Shown here: positions 1 to 8,382 of the stretch, piece after piece
How the letters are laid out: the number at the start of each line of letters is the position of its first letter
Position numbering within the stretch: the stretch's first letter is position 1
NCBI GenBank assembly: GCA_002291855.1
Contig: DBAW01000010.1
Span: forward strand, 1 to 21,405
Reading direction: 5' to 3'
Length of the DNA: 21,405 bases
Origin: Sphingomonas sp. UBA1000
GTDB lineage: Bacteria; Pseudomonadota; Alphaproteobacteria; Sphingomonadales; Sphingomonadaceae
Notes under the pieces: model-generated
What the model was told of the DNA's origin: nothing
What the model saw: the letters and a program-made list of their open reading frames with translations, nothing else
The model's database searches: none
Position numbers and translations under genes: made by a program

Positions 1-2
1 CG

Positions 3-344
3 CCGAACCGGCTGTTCCGCCGCCTGCTGGGCGAGGTGATCGCCGCGCGCACCGGGCGCGCCGTGCTCGACCCGCGCCAGTTTGCGGCCGATCCGGGCCT
101 GCGCCTTGGCGGACAGCTGAGCGAGTTCGGCGTCGATGGCGAAGGCCGGTCGGCGGTCGTGCAGTTCGACGCCGAGGCGATGGGTGCCAGTGGGCTGCGC
201 ACCCGCCGGTTCGTCGCGCGCGTGCCGCTCAGGCAGATTGATGGCCAGAGCGTCGGCCCGGCGCTCAACCGCGCCGCCAATGATCTCGCCGGGCAGGTCG
301 CCGACTGGCTGAAGGACGAGCCGGGCGCGCCCGCCCGGCCCTGA
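3..344 (+). CDS. ABC-type transport auxiliary lipoprotein, C-terminal part (5' end outside window)
   Basis: The reading frame is open from the first complete codon at position 3 and ends with TGA at 342-344, so only the last 113 residues are visible. They show the alternating strand/helix pattern of the periplasmic ABC_trans_aux (PqiC-like) domain. It begins with the helix NRLFRRLLGEVIAAR and then RAVLDPRQFAADPGLRL. Next come strands with LGGQLSEFGVD and AVVQFDAEAM, and it ends in a helix, ALNRAANDLAGQVADWL. Family members are outer-membrane-anchored lipoproteins that work with MlaE/MlaF/MCE-type lipid transporters. The lipobox and the partner genes would lie to the left and cannot be seen. 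A GTG at 36 is an internal codon, not a start, because similarity-like structure continues upstream of it. The family call rests on pattern recognition and is moderately secure. The gene converges on pepN with a 25-bp gap. Confidence 0.65.
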   Translation, partial: PNRLFRRLLGEVIAARTGRAVLDPRQFAADPGLRLGGQLSEFGVDGEGRSAVVQFDAEAMGASGLRTRRFVARVPLRQIDGQSVGPALNRAANDLAGQVADWLKDEPGAPARP

Positions 345-369
345 ATTGCCCGACCCTGAACCCCGCTGG

Positions 370-2958
370 TCAGGCGAGGCTTTTGCTCGCCTGTTCGAAC
401 ACGTCGCGCGACAGGCCGGGCACGGCAAGGATGCGGTTGAGCTCGGCGGTCATCAGCGCCGCCCGGCCGGCATCGAAGCGCCGCCAGCGGCCAAAGGGCG
501 GCACCATCCGCGCCGCCGTTTGCGGGTTGATCGGATCGAGCGCCAGGATCATGTCGGCGACGAAGCGATAGCCCTGCCCATCAGCCTGATGAAAGGCCCG
601 CTGATTGGCGGCGAACGCGCCGATCAGCGCACGGACGCGATTGGGATTGGCCAGCGTGAAATCGGGATGCGCGGCAAGCGCGATCACCGCCGCCAGCGTA
701 TCGGCCCGGGTCGACAGCGCCTGGGTGGAAAACCATTTGTCGATGACCAGCGCATCGCCGCGATAGCGGTCGTAAAATGTCGCCAGCGCCTGCGGCCGTT
801 CCGCCGCGTCACTGCTGGCGAGCGCGGCCAGCGCGCCCTGCCGGTCGGTCATGTTGTCCGACGCCTCGAACTGCGCCCAGGCGCGCCCCGCCGCATCGTC
901 AGCACCGGCCGCGAACAGATAGCTGAGCGCGATGGTCCGCAGCCGCCGCGCGCCCTTGGCCGCCGGGGTGTATTCATAGGCCCCGGCCTTCAGCCGGTCA
1001 TGCAGCGCGCGCCATTCGTCGACCAGCGCGCCGCCAATCGCCGCGCGCAGCCGTTCGCGCGCGGCGTGCACCGCCTCGGGATCGATTGCCGACAGATGAT
1101 CGCCGACAAAGGCCTCGCTCGGCGGCAGCACCGCTTCGGCGACAAAGGCCGGATCGCGCCCCGCATCGCCAAGCACGTCGCGCACGGCGGCGATCACCGG
1201 GGCGTGCCCGGTGTCGCCGCGCAGATCGGCAAGGATCGTGTCCAGCATCAGCTGCTGCAACGCCTCGTAACGCGCGAACGGATCGTCATCATGCGCCGAC
1301 AGCAGCGCCAGATCGGCGGGCGAGCGTGCCGTCTCGACAATCACCGGCGCGGAAAAGCCGCGGTTGATCGACAGCACCGGGCGTTCGGCCAGACCCTCGA
1401 AGCGGATTTCGGCCGCCGCGTCTTCGAGCACGATCAGCCGCTCCTCGGCCAGCCGGCGGCCGCTTTCGGCCCCGAACAGCGCGACCTTGAGCGGGATGGG
1501 CATGGGCTGCTTGACCGGCTGGCCCGGCGTCGGGGCCATGCTCTGGCTCAGCCGCAGCGTCGCCCCGCTGCCGTCATGGTCGAGCGCGGCGGTGACGCGC
1601 GGAGTGCCGGCCTGGCTGTACCACAGGCGGAAGCGCGACAGGTCGATCCCCCCGCCCTCCTCGATCGCGCGGACGAAATCCTCGCAGGTCACGGCCTCGC
1701 CGTCATGGCGGTCGAAATACAGGTCGCTGCCGCGCCGGAACCGGTCCCAGCCCAGCATGGTCGCCATCATGCGAATAAGCTCGGCACCCTTGTTGTAGAC
1801 GGTCGCGGTGTAGAAGTTGGAAATCTCGATATAGCTGTCGGGGCGCACCGGATGGGCAAGCGGCCCGCCATCCTCGGGAAACTGGGCGGCGCGCAGCAGC
1901 CGAACATCCTCGATCCGCTTGACCGCCGCCGATCCCTGATCGGCGGAAAATTGCTGGTCACGGAAAACGGTGAAGCCTTCCTTCAGCGACAGCTGGAACC
2001 AGTCGCGGCAGGTGACGCGATTGCCCGACCAATTGTGGAAATATTCATGCGCGACGACGCCGGCAACCGCGTCATAATCGGCATCGGTCGCGGTTTCGGG
2101 ATCGGCCAGAATGTAGCGCGAGTTGAAGATGTTGAGGCCCTTATTCTCCATCGCGCCGAAATTGAAATCGGCAACCGCGACGATGTTGAACACGCTCAGA
2201 TCATATTCGCGGCCATAGACGCGCTCGTCCCACGCCATCGACGCCTTGAGCGCCGCCATCGCATGGCCGGTGCGCGGCAGATCGCCCTCGCGCACCCAGA
2301 TGCCCAGATCGACGCCGCGCCCCGACCGGGTGACGAACCGGTCGCGATTGACCGCCAGATCGCCCGCGACCAGCGCGAACAGATAGCTGGGCTTGGGAAA
2401 CGGATCGCGCCACTGCGCCCAGTGGCGGCCGCCCGGCAGGTCGCCGCCATTGATGCGGTCGCCATTGGCAAGCAGCACCGGATAGGTCGCCCGGTCGGCC
2501 TCCATCCGCACCGTGTAGCGGCTGAGAATGTCGGGCCGGTCGGGGAAGAAGGTGATGCGGCGAAACCCTTCCGCCTCGCACTGGGTGCACAGCAACCCGC
2601 CCGAGGCGTAAAGCCCCATCAGCTGGGTGTTGGTCGCCGGGTGGATGACGCATTCGGTCTCGATCCGGTGGGCATTGCCGGGCAGATCGATGAGGACGCG
2701 GTCGCCCTCGGTCCGCCAGCTCTGCGCAACGCCGTCGACGCGCAGCGACACCAGCTTCTGGCCGCCGCCATCGAGCGCGAGCGGCACCCCGGCCCCGCAG
2801 TCGGCGCGGACAACCGACAGGGTGGCGCGCACCCAGGTCTCGTCGGCACCCAGCATGAAGTCGAGCGCGACCTCGGGAACCCGCCAGGCGGGCGGGGCAT
2901 AATCCTCGCGGCGAACGATCGGCGGCGGGGCGGCATCGGGGCGTTGGACATCGGCCAT
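370..2958 (-). CDS. pepN: aminopeptidase N (M1 family zinc metallopeptidase)
   Basis: This 862-residue protein removes N-terminal residues from peptides in the cytosol. The length fits proteobacterial PepN (about 870). The exopeptidase motif GAMEN is at residues 268-272. The zinc site HEYFH is at 304-308, with the third ligand E327 after the usual 18-residue spacing (HEXXH-X18-E) in LKEGFT. The transition-state tyrosine is probably Y388 in VYNKGAELI. The N-terminal beta domain (about 1-190) and the C-terminal helical domain with the PepN-type middle domain follow the family order. No signal peptide is seen. The ATG at 2958 begins MADVQRPDA. It lies 52 bp from the divergent LysR gene, so the two share a control region. 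The opposite strand carries an 881-codon open frame, which is a GC-bias shadow. Confidence 0.97.
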   Translation of the reverse strand: MADVQRPDAAPPPIVRREDYAPPAWRVPEVALDFMLGADETWVRATLSVVRADCGAGVPLALDGGGQKLVSLRVDGVAQSWRTEGDRVLIDLPGNAHRIETECVIHPATNTQLMGLYASGGLLCTQCEAEGFRRITFFPDRPDILSRYTVRMEADRATYPVLLANGDRINGGDLPGGRHWAQWRDPFPKPSYLFALVAGDLAVNRDRFVTRSGRGVDLGIWVREGDLPRTGHAMAALKASMAWDERVYGREYDLSVFNIVAVADFNFGAMENKGLNIFNSRYILADPETATDADYDAVAGVVAHEYFHNWSGNRVTCRDWFQLSLKEGFTVFRDQQFSADQGSAAVKRIEDVRLLRAAQFPEDGGPLAHPVRPDSYIEISNFYTATVYNKGAELIRMMATMLGWDRFRRGSDLYFDRHDGEAVTCEDFVRAIEEGGGIDLSRFRLWYSQAGTPRVTAALDHDGSGATLRLSQSMAPTPGQPVKQPMPIPLKVALFGAESGRRLAEERLIVLEDAAAEIRFEGLAERPVLSINRGFSAPVIVETARSPADLALLSAHDDDPFARYEALQQLMLDTILADLRGDTGHAPVIAAVRDVLGDAGRDPAFVAEAVLPPSEAFVGDHLSAIDPEAVHAARERLRAAIGGALVDEWRALHDRLKAGAYEYTPAAKGARRLRTIALSYLFAAGADDAAGRAWAQFEASDNMTDRQGALAALASSDAAERPQALATFYDRYRGDALVIDKWFSTQALSTRADTLAAVIALAAHPDFTLANPNRVRALIGAFAANQRAFHQADGQGYRFVADMILALDPINPQTAARMVPPFGRWRRFDAGRAALMTAELNRILAVPGLSRDVFEQASKSLA

Positions 2959-3010
2959 GTCCCTGCCCTAATGCGGGGCCATCAGCGATGAAAGCCCAAT
3001 CGGGGGGATC

Positions 3011-3922
3011 ATGGCCATCCCAGGCGTCACCATTCGTCAGCTGCATTATTTCGCCGAGCTGGCCGCGGCCGGATCGTTCCGCCGCGCCGCCGAGCGGATC
3101 GGCGTCAGCCAGCCATCGCTGTCCGCGCAGATCCAGCTGCTCGAGGCGCAGCTGGGCCGCCCGCTGGTCGAACGCGGCAGCGGCGCATCATTCCTGACCC
3201 CGATCGGCCGCGAGATTCTGGCCCGCGCGCGGACCATCCTGGCCGATGTCCGCGGGCTGGCGGACGTGGCGCTGGCCGATCCCGACGGGCTGACCGGCAC
3301 CATCCGGTTCGGCGCGTCGCCCACCACCGGCCCTTATCTGATGCCGCAGGTCGTCGCCCGGCTGCACCGCGACCATCCGGGGCTGAGGCTGCATGTGCGC
3401 GAGGGCAATCCCGACGAGCTGCTGCGCGATCTGGCCATCGGCACGCATGACGTGCTGCTCGCCCAGCTGCCGATCCGCGGCGACGATTTCGTCGTCCACA
3501 GGCTGTTCCGCGAGCCGCTGATCCTGACCATGGCGACCGATGATCCGCTGACCGTGCATGACGAGATCGCACCCGAGATGCTGGCCGGGCGCGAGCTGCT
3601 GACGCTGTCGCCGCAATACCGGCTGACCGACCAGATCCGCGCGCTCGGCGAACAGGTGGGCGCCGTCGTGCTGCGCGATTATGAAGGCACCAGCCTTGAT
3701 GCCGTTCGCCAGATGGCGGGCATGGGCATGGGCCTGGCGCTGCTGCCGGCGTTGTATGTGCGCTCGGAGATCCGCGACACCGACGATGTGACGACCCGCC
3801 CCCTTGCGTGGGGGCCGCTCTATCGCGACCTCGGGCTGGTCTGGCGGCGCAGCGCCGGACGCGCAACGGCCTTTCAGCGGCTCGCCGATATCGTTACGGC
3901 GATTGGTGAGGTGATGACATGA
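3011..3922 (+). CDS. LysR-family transcriptional regulator, OxyR-like but cysteine-free
   Basis: This 303-residue protein has a winged helix-turn-helix at about residues 6-65 (FRRAAERIGVSQPSLSAQI) and a two-lobed effector domain at about 95-300. It tracks OxyR closely: GPYLMPQVVARLH matches the OxyR stretch GPYLLPHIIPMLH, TSLDAVRQMAGMGMGLALLPAL matches its TSLETLRNM...LLPAL region, and TDQ...GEQVGA matches the segment that carries the redox cysteines. Both redox positions are changed, however. Aligned from the shared DQ, Cys199 becomes R204 and Cys208 becomes G213, and the whole protein contains no cysteine. It therefore cannot sense peroxide by the OxyR disulfide and probably answers to another signal. 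The start ATG follows a G-rich Shine-Dalgarno. The next gene is the ABC-HlyD-TolC operon in the same direction, which is a likely target. General LysR identity is certain; the OxyR-branch placement is my reading of the sequence. Confidence 0.93.
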   Translation: MAIPGVTIRQLHYFAELAAAGSFRRAAERIGVSQPSLSAQIQLLEAQLGRPLVERGSGASFLTPIGREILARARTILADVRGLADVALADPDGLTGTIRFGASPTTGPYLMPQVVARLHRDHPGLRLHVREGNPDELLRDLAIGTHDVLLAQLPIRGDDFVVHRLFREPLILTMATDDPLTVHDEIAPEMLAGRELLTLSPQYRLTDQIRALGEQVGAVVLRDYEGTSLDAVRQMAGMGMGLALLPALYVRSEIRDTDDVTTRPLAWGPLYRDLGLVWRRSAGRATAFQRLADIVTAIGEVMT

Positions 3923-3939
3923 TAGGATTTACCTATCAT
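3919..3939. promoter_or_regulatory. perfect inverted repeat with ATAG-N7-CTAT core; candidate LysR/OxyR-type operator
   Basis: The arms ATGATAGG (3919-3926) and CCTATCAT (3932-3939) are perfect inverted copies around ATTTA. The inner part, ATAG (3922-3925), 7 nt, CTAT (3933-3936), has the spacing of an OxyR half-operator. It also contains the general LysR T-N11-A box (T3923, A3935). It overlaps the stop codon of the LysR gene and lies 78 bp before the ABC gene. I see only one such unit; classical OxyR sites have two in tandem. Function is inferred. Confidence 0.55.
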
Positions 3940-3974
3940 ATCGGCAATAATTTGCGATTTGAACCGATCACGCG

Positions 3975-4001
3975 GGATCGCTAGCTGACGCGATCCTTTT
4001 T
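3975..4001 (+). terminator. intrinsic terminator between the LysR gene and the ABC operon
   Basis: The arms GGATCGC (3975-3981) and GCGATCC (3990-3996) form a perfect 7-bp stem with an 8-nt loop, followed directly by TTTTT (3997-4001). It would end LysR transcription. It sits only 16 nt before the ABC start codon, so it either overlaps the operon promoter or acts as a leader terminator for the operon. Confidence 0.7.
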
Positions 4002-4017
4002 CGCCCCGGGAAACATA

Positions 4018-5718
4018 ATGGCCGCACCGACGACTGTTCGACTGAGCGACGTGATCCGCTGGGCAAGGCCCATATTGGGTCCGGAAAACCCGTATTTCTC
4101 GCTGGTGATCATCTACGGCATCGGCGTCGGCCTGCTGTCGCTCGCCATCCCGATCTCGGTCCAGCTGCTGATCAACTCGATCGCCAATCTCGCCTTGCCG
4201 GTGCCGCTGTTCACGCTGGCGCTGGTGCTGCTGGCGCTGCTGCTGATCTCGGCACTGCTCGGGTCGCTCGCCAAATACATTATGGAACTGTTCCGGCGGC
4301 GGTTCATGGCGCGGATGGTGGCGGACATCACGCTGCGCGCGGTGCACGCGCAAAACCCCTATTTCGCCGATGAGCGGCGCGACGATCTGTTCAACCGCTA
4401 TTTCGACATCGTCACGATGCAGAAATCGATGCCGTCGCTGCTGATCGGCGGCTTCACCATCGTGCTGCAATCGACGGTCGGGTTCATCGTGACCGCGTTT
4501 TACCACCCGTTCTTTCTGGCCTTCAACCTGCTGTTCATCCTGCTGCTGTGGGTGATCTGGCAGCTCTGGGCGCGCGGGGCGATGACCTCGGTCGTCGAAC
4601 TAAGCCACAAGAAATATGCGCTCGCCCACTGGCTCGAAAGCCTGGGCGGATCGAACGGCTTCTACAAATCGAGCCGTCATCTCGATTATGCGATGGACCA
4701 GACCGAAACGCGCACTGCCGCCTATGTCGCTGCGCATCGCCGGCATTTCCATTACGCCTTTCCGCAGGCGGTGGCGCTGCTGGTCCTCTATGCAGTGGCA
4801 AGCGCGGGTCTGCTCGCGCTCGGCGGCTGGCTGGTCATCCAGAACCAGCTGTCGATCGGCCAGCTGGTCGCGGCCGAACTGATCATGTCGGGGATTTTCT
4901 ACGGTGCCGCCTCGCTCGGCCCCTATCTCGACAGTTTCTACGATCTCGTCGCCGGGCTGGAGGAGCTGTCGCTGTTCCGCGACATTCCGCAGGAACGCAT
5001 CCCCGACCGGTTCGCCCGTGAACGGCCGCCCTCGGGCGCGCTCGCCTTTCGCGGTGTCCGGGTCGATCTCGGCAACACCGAGGCGCGGCTCGAGCTTGAA
5101 ATCACACCCGCCAGCCGGCTGGTCGCGGCGGCGGCGGCGGGGATGGAACGGCAGTTTTCCAGCCTGCTCAAGCATCATTTCACGCCTTTGGGCGGCATGA
5201 TCACCGTGGGCGGTGCCGACATCAACGATTTCGACATCTACCAGCTGCGCAGCGAGGTGATCGTCCTCAACCGGCCGACGATCGTCGAAAGCACGATCCG
5301 CGACTATCTGGGCCTGTCGCGCGCGCCCCGCGATCCGGTGCACACGATGGAGATGCTCAAGCTTGTCGGCCTTGACCAGCGTATCGCCGAAATGCCGCAG
5401 GGCATGGACACGCTGCTGTCCTCGACCGGCTGGCCGCTGTCGATCGAGGAGACGATGCAGCTCAAGCTGGCCGGCGCGCTGCTGTCCGAGCCGCGCATCC
5501 TCGTGCTGTCGGGCCTGTACGACATGATGCCGGTCGAGCGGCTGGAGCGGGTGTTCGCGCATCTGCGCGACAAGCCGGTGACGCTGATCTATTTCTCGAA
5601 CCGCCCCGAACAGGTCGCGCTGGACGGGTTTCTCTGGCTCGGCCGCACCGAGCAGGTGATCACGGCCGACCGGGCGACATTTGATGCGCTGCGTGCCGGC
5701 GCGATGGAGGACCGCTGA
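4018..5718 (+). CDS. ABC exporter-like membrane protein with a degenerate (pseudo-ATPase) nucleotide-binding domain
   Basis: This 566-residue protein has the layout of a type I ABC exporter. An N-terminal membrane domain (about 20-310) has hydrophobic segments near 27-50, 60-83, 143-160, 164-184, 250-273 and 280-300. A nucleotide-binding fold occupies about 340-560. The fold is recognisable (RGVRVDLGN, GGMITVGGADINDFD, STIRDYLGL, LSEPRILVL), but its catalytic motifs are gone. The Walker A region reads AAAAAGMERQFSSLL with no Lys/Ser/Thr P-loop. The Q-loop reads VLNRP. The signature is LSIEE instead of LSGGQ. Walker B ends VLSGLYD without the Asp-Glu pair. The H-loop reads IYFSNRP with Asn in place of His. 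There is no peptidase or C39-like domain at the N-terminus. The frame is intact, and the stop overlaps the next start by one base, so it is not decaying. It probably forms the inner-membrane part of a three-component export complex with the two downstream products. Whether it hydrolyses ATP is doubtful. Confidence 0.88.
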   Translation: MAAPTTVRLSDVIRWARPILGPENPYFSLVIIYGIGVGLLSLAIPISVQLLINSIANLALPVPLFTLALVLLALLLISALLGSLAKYIMELFRRRFMARMVADITLRAVHAQNPYFADERRDDLFNRYFDIVTMQKSMPSLLIGGFTIVLQSTVGFIVTAFYHPFFLAFNLLFILLLWVIWQLWARGAMTSVVELSHKKYALAHWLESLGGSNGFYKSSRHLDYAMDQTETRTAAYVAAHRRHFHYAFPQAVALLVLYAVASAGLLALGGWLVIQNQLSIGQLVAAELIMSGIFYGAASLGPYLDSFYDLVAGLEELSLFRDIPQERIPDRFARERPPSGALAFRGVRVDLGNTEARLELEITPASRLVAAAAAGMERQFSSLLKHHFTPLGGMITVGGADINDFDIYQLRSEVIVLNRPTIVESTIRDYLGLSRAPRDPVHTMEMLKLVGLDQRIAEMPQGMDTLLSSTGWPLSIEETMQLKLAGALLSEPRILVLSGLYDMMPVERLERVFAHLRDKPVTLIYFSNRPEQVALDGFLWLGRTEQVITADRATFDALRAGAMEDR

Positions 5719-6782
5719 TGCCGTTTCGCGCTGAGCATCTGAGCCATTTCACGACGCTGGGCCGCATCGGCGTGCCGCGGCCGATGCGCAACCTGGGCAT
5801 CATGCTGATGATCGGGATCGTCGGCAGCATCATCTTCATGCTCACCGTTCCCTGGGTGCAGACCGCGCAGGGCGTGGGCACGGTGATCGCGCTCGATCCG
5901 CGCGACCGCGTGCAGAACATCACCGCGCTGGTGCCCGGCCGGGTCGAACGCTGGTTCGTCAAGGACGCGCAGCTGGTGAAAAAGGGCGATCCGATCGTCC
6001 AGATCGTCGACAATGACCCGCTGCTGCTCGACCGCATCCGCGCCGAGCGCCGCCAGGCCGAGGCCGAGATCGCCGCCGCGCAGCAGGCGATGCGCGTCGC
6101 CCAGCTTGACGTGAACCGCATGGGCCAGCTCTACCGCGAGGGCCTGATGGCGCGGCGCGACTATGAACTCGCGCAGATCAAGGTGGCCGATTATCAGGCC
6201 AAGATCGCCGAAAAACAGGCGGCGCTGAACAGCATCGACATCAAACTCAACCGCCAGGCGGTGCAGATCGTGCGCGCGCCGCGCGACGGGCGGGTGATGA
6301 AGATCCTGGGCGCGGACAATGCGACGATGGTCAAGGCCGGCGAGGTGCTGGCGACCTTTGCCGTCGAAAACAGCCCGCGCGTCGTCGAGCTTTACATCGA
6401 CGGCCGCGACGTGCCGCTGGTGCGGCCGGGGCGGCGGGTGCGGCTGGAGTTCGAAGGCTGGCCGGCGATCCAGTTCAGCGGCTGGCCGTCGGTCGCGCAG
6501 GGCATGTTCGATGGCCGGGTGTTCGCGCTCGACGTCAATGCCTCGCCCAACGGCCTGTTCCGCGTGCTCGTCGAGGAAGCGCCGGACCGCCAGCCCTGGC
6601 CGCGCGAACCCTTCGTCCGGCTGGGGGCCAAGGTGCGCGGCTGGGTGATGATGGACACGGTCAAGGTCGGGTTCGAACTGTGGCGGCTGCTCAATGACTT
6701 CCCGCTCCAGTTCCAGCGGCCGGGCGACAATATCATGGATGTGGCCCGCGGCACGGCGGACGAGACCGATGAGGCGAAATAA
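5718..6782 (+). CDS. HlyD-family periplasmic adaptor (membrane fusion protein)
   Basis: This 354-residue protein has a short cytoplasmic N-terminus and one membrane span at about 24-47 (LGIMLMIGIVGSIIFML). A lipoyl half-motif follows at about 64-97 (ITALVPGRVERWFVKDAQLV). An alpha-hairpin coiled coil runs from about 103-178 and is rich in Ala/Glu/Gln. The second lipoyl half is at about 183-212 (RAPRDGRVMKI), and a beta-barrel region occupies about 220-315. Such proteins bridge the inner-membrane transporter and a TolC channel. Its ATG shares one base with the stop codon of the ABC-like gene (TGATG), so translation is coupled. The adaptor appears complete, which supports the view that the whole complex is made although the ABC protein is degenerate. 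Confidence 0.94.
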   Translation: MPFRAEHLSHFTTLGRIGVPRPMRNLGIMLMIGIVGSIIFMLTVPWVQTAQGVGTVIALDPRDRVQNITALVPGRVERWFVKDAQLVKKGDPIVQIVDNDPLLLDRIRAERRQAEAEIAAAQQAMRVAQLDVNRMGQLYREGLMARRDYELAQIKVADYQAKIAEKQAALNSIDIKLNRQAVQIVRAPRDGRVMKILGADNATMVKAGEVLATFAVENSPRVVELYIDGRDVPLVRPGRRVRLEFEGWPAIQFSGWPSVAQGMFDGRVFALDVNASPNGLFRVLVEEAPDRQPWPREPFVRLGAKVRGWVMMDTVKVGFELWRLLNDFPLQFQRPGDNIMDVARGTADETDEAK

Positions 6783-8250
6783 CCCTCCCCGCCCTGTGCG
6801 GCTGTGGTTGCTCACCGGTGCGCTGGCGGCTGTTCTGGCCGCCGCCCCGGCCGCCGCGCAGATGATCGCGCCACTGCCGCCGGTCGCGGCCGGGCCGGTC
6901 ACGCCGCCCCCGGCCAGCGGGCCGCTGACGCTTGACGCGGTGCTGGAGGCATCGCGCCAGCACCAGCCGCAGATTCTGGAGGCGCTGGCGCGGGTGCGCG
7001 TCGCCGAAGGGCGGCGGCTGTCGGTCGAAGGCGCGTTCGACACGCTGTTCGCCGCCAGCGCCGACACCAGGCTGTCGGGCTTTTACGACGGCCGCTATCT
7101 GGAATCGAAACTCACCCAGCCGCTCCAGACCAATGGCGGCAATGTCTATGGCAGCTACCGCGTGTCGGGCGGCCGCTTCCCGACCTATGAGAACGAGAAG
7201 TTCACCAACGAGCTGGGCGAGTTCAAGGTCGGGGCGGTGTTCGCGCTGCTGCGCGACCGGATCATCGACGAACGCCGCTTCGGCCGCACGCTGGCCGAGG
7301 GTGAGATCGAGCTGGCCGATGCCGAACGGCTGATGATCGCCATCGGCGTGCAGGCGCGGGCGATCGAGGCCTATAACGCCTGGGTGGTGGCCGGGCAGCG
7401 GCTGCGCGTGTTCCGCGATCTGCTGGCGCTGGCCGAGGAACGGCAGCGCGGTTTCCAGCGCGCGGTCGCCGAAGGGCTGCGGCCGCGGATCATCCTGACC
7501 GAGAACGAACAGAATATCCTCAGGCGCAAATCCTTCGTCACCCAGGCCGAACAGGCGCTGGCGGTGGCGGCCAACAACCTGTCGCTGTTCTGGCGCGATA
7601 GCGATGGTCGGCCGATGCTGGCCGACACCGCCCGGCTGCCCGACACCTTGCCCACCCCCCTGCCGCTGCCGGTCGATCCGCGCTCGGGCCTCGTTCAGCG
7701 GCCCGACCTGCGCAATCTGGAGCTGCGGCTGAGCCTGGCGCGCGAGCGGCTGGCGCTGGACCGCAACCAGCTGCTGCCCCGGCTCGACGTCGCGGTCGAG
7801 GTGTCGCGCGACATTGGCGAGATCGGTGCCGGCGGGCGCTCGTTCGACGGCACCGAGAGCAAGCTCGGCCTCACGCTGCGCGTGCCGCTGCAGAACCGGG
7901 CGGCGCGCGGCCGGCTGATGCAGACCGAGGCCGAAATCGACGCGTTCCGGCGACGGGGTCAGGCGCTGGGCGAACAGATTGTCGCGCAGATCGATGCCAT
8001 CGGCATCGCCATCGGCGCATCGGCGCGCATCGCCGGGCTGGCGACCGAGGAGGCCGACCGCGCAAGCGCGATGGCGGTGGCCGAACGGCGGCGGTTCGAT
8101 ATGGGGGCGACCGACTTTTTCGTCGTCAATCTGCGCGAGGAAGCCGCTGCCGACGCCCAGATCCGGCGGATCGACGCGCTCGCCCGCCAGATTCAGGCCC
8201 ATGCCGACATGGCGGCGGCAACCGCCGACGCGACCGTCCTGAAGCTCTGA
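6769..8250 (+). CDS. TolC-family outer-membrane channel protein
   Basis: I place the start at ATG 6769, which gives 493 residues. It opens with MRRNNPPRP and a clear signal peptide, LWLLTGALAAVLAAAPAAA, with cleavage expected near residue 31. The longer frame upstream encodes Ser/Arg-rich non-homologous sequence. The start overlaps the HlyD gene by 14 bp and is preceded by GGACGAG. The mature protein shows the duplicated TolC (OEP) plan. It has long Ala/Glu/Arg-rich helices, for example AVLEASRQHQPQILEALARV and the stretch at about residues 330-360 (LELRLSLARERLALDRNQLL). A strand region with alternating residues follows each helical block. It ends in an Ala-rich helix, IRRIDALARQIQAHADMA. 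It should form the outer-membrane exit of the export complex. No terminator is evident after it. Confidence 0.92.
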   Translation: MRRNNPPRPVRLWLLTGALAAVLAAAPAAAQMIAPLPPVAAGPVTPPPASGPLTLDAVLEASRQHQPQILEALARVRVAEGRRLSVEGAFDTLFAASADTRLSGFYDGRYLESKLTQPLQTNGGNVYGSYRVSGGRFPTYENEKFTNELGEFKVGAVFALLRDRIIDERRFGRTLAEGEIELADAERLMIAIGVQARAIEAYNAWVVAGQRLRVFRDLLALAEERQRGFQRAVAEGLRPRIILTENEQNILRRKSFVTQAEQALAVAANNLSLFWRDSDGRPMLADTARLPDTLPTPLPLPVDPRSGLVQRPDLRNLELRLSLARERLALDRNQLLPRLDVAVEVSRDIGEIGAGGRSFDGTESKLGLTLRVPLQNRAARGRLMQTEAEIDAFRRRGQALGEQIVAQIDAIGIAIGASARIAGLATEEADRASAMAVAERRRFDMGATDFFVVNLREEAAADAQIRRIDALARQIQAHADMAAATADATVLKL

Positions 8251-8382
8251 CCGCGCCGGGCCGCCCGCGCCCTCTCCCCCTGCCGTCCGCCTGCCGCATT
8301 TTACCGGCGACGGGCTGTTTCCACCGACGCCCAAATCGCTCTAAAGCGGGCGGACAGGTGAAAAACACAAAAGGGAGAGACG

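Noticed and set aside
346..2991. 881-codon open frame on the plus strand
   Set aside because: It is exactly antisense to pepN, which has all family motifs. The composition (Arg/Gly/His-rich, low-complexity) is typical of a GC-bias shadow.
4018..5718. Treating the ABC-like gene as a pseudogene
   Set aside because: The frame is uninterrupted over 566 codons, composition matches its neighbours, and it is start-stop coupled to intact partner genes.
6733..8334. 533-codon minus-strand frame opposite tolC
   Set aside because: Shadow of the TolC gene; Arg/Gln/Gly-rich composition with no domain.
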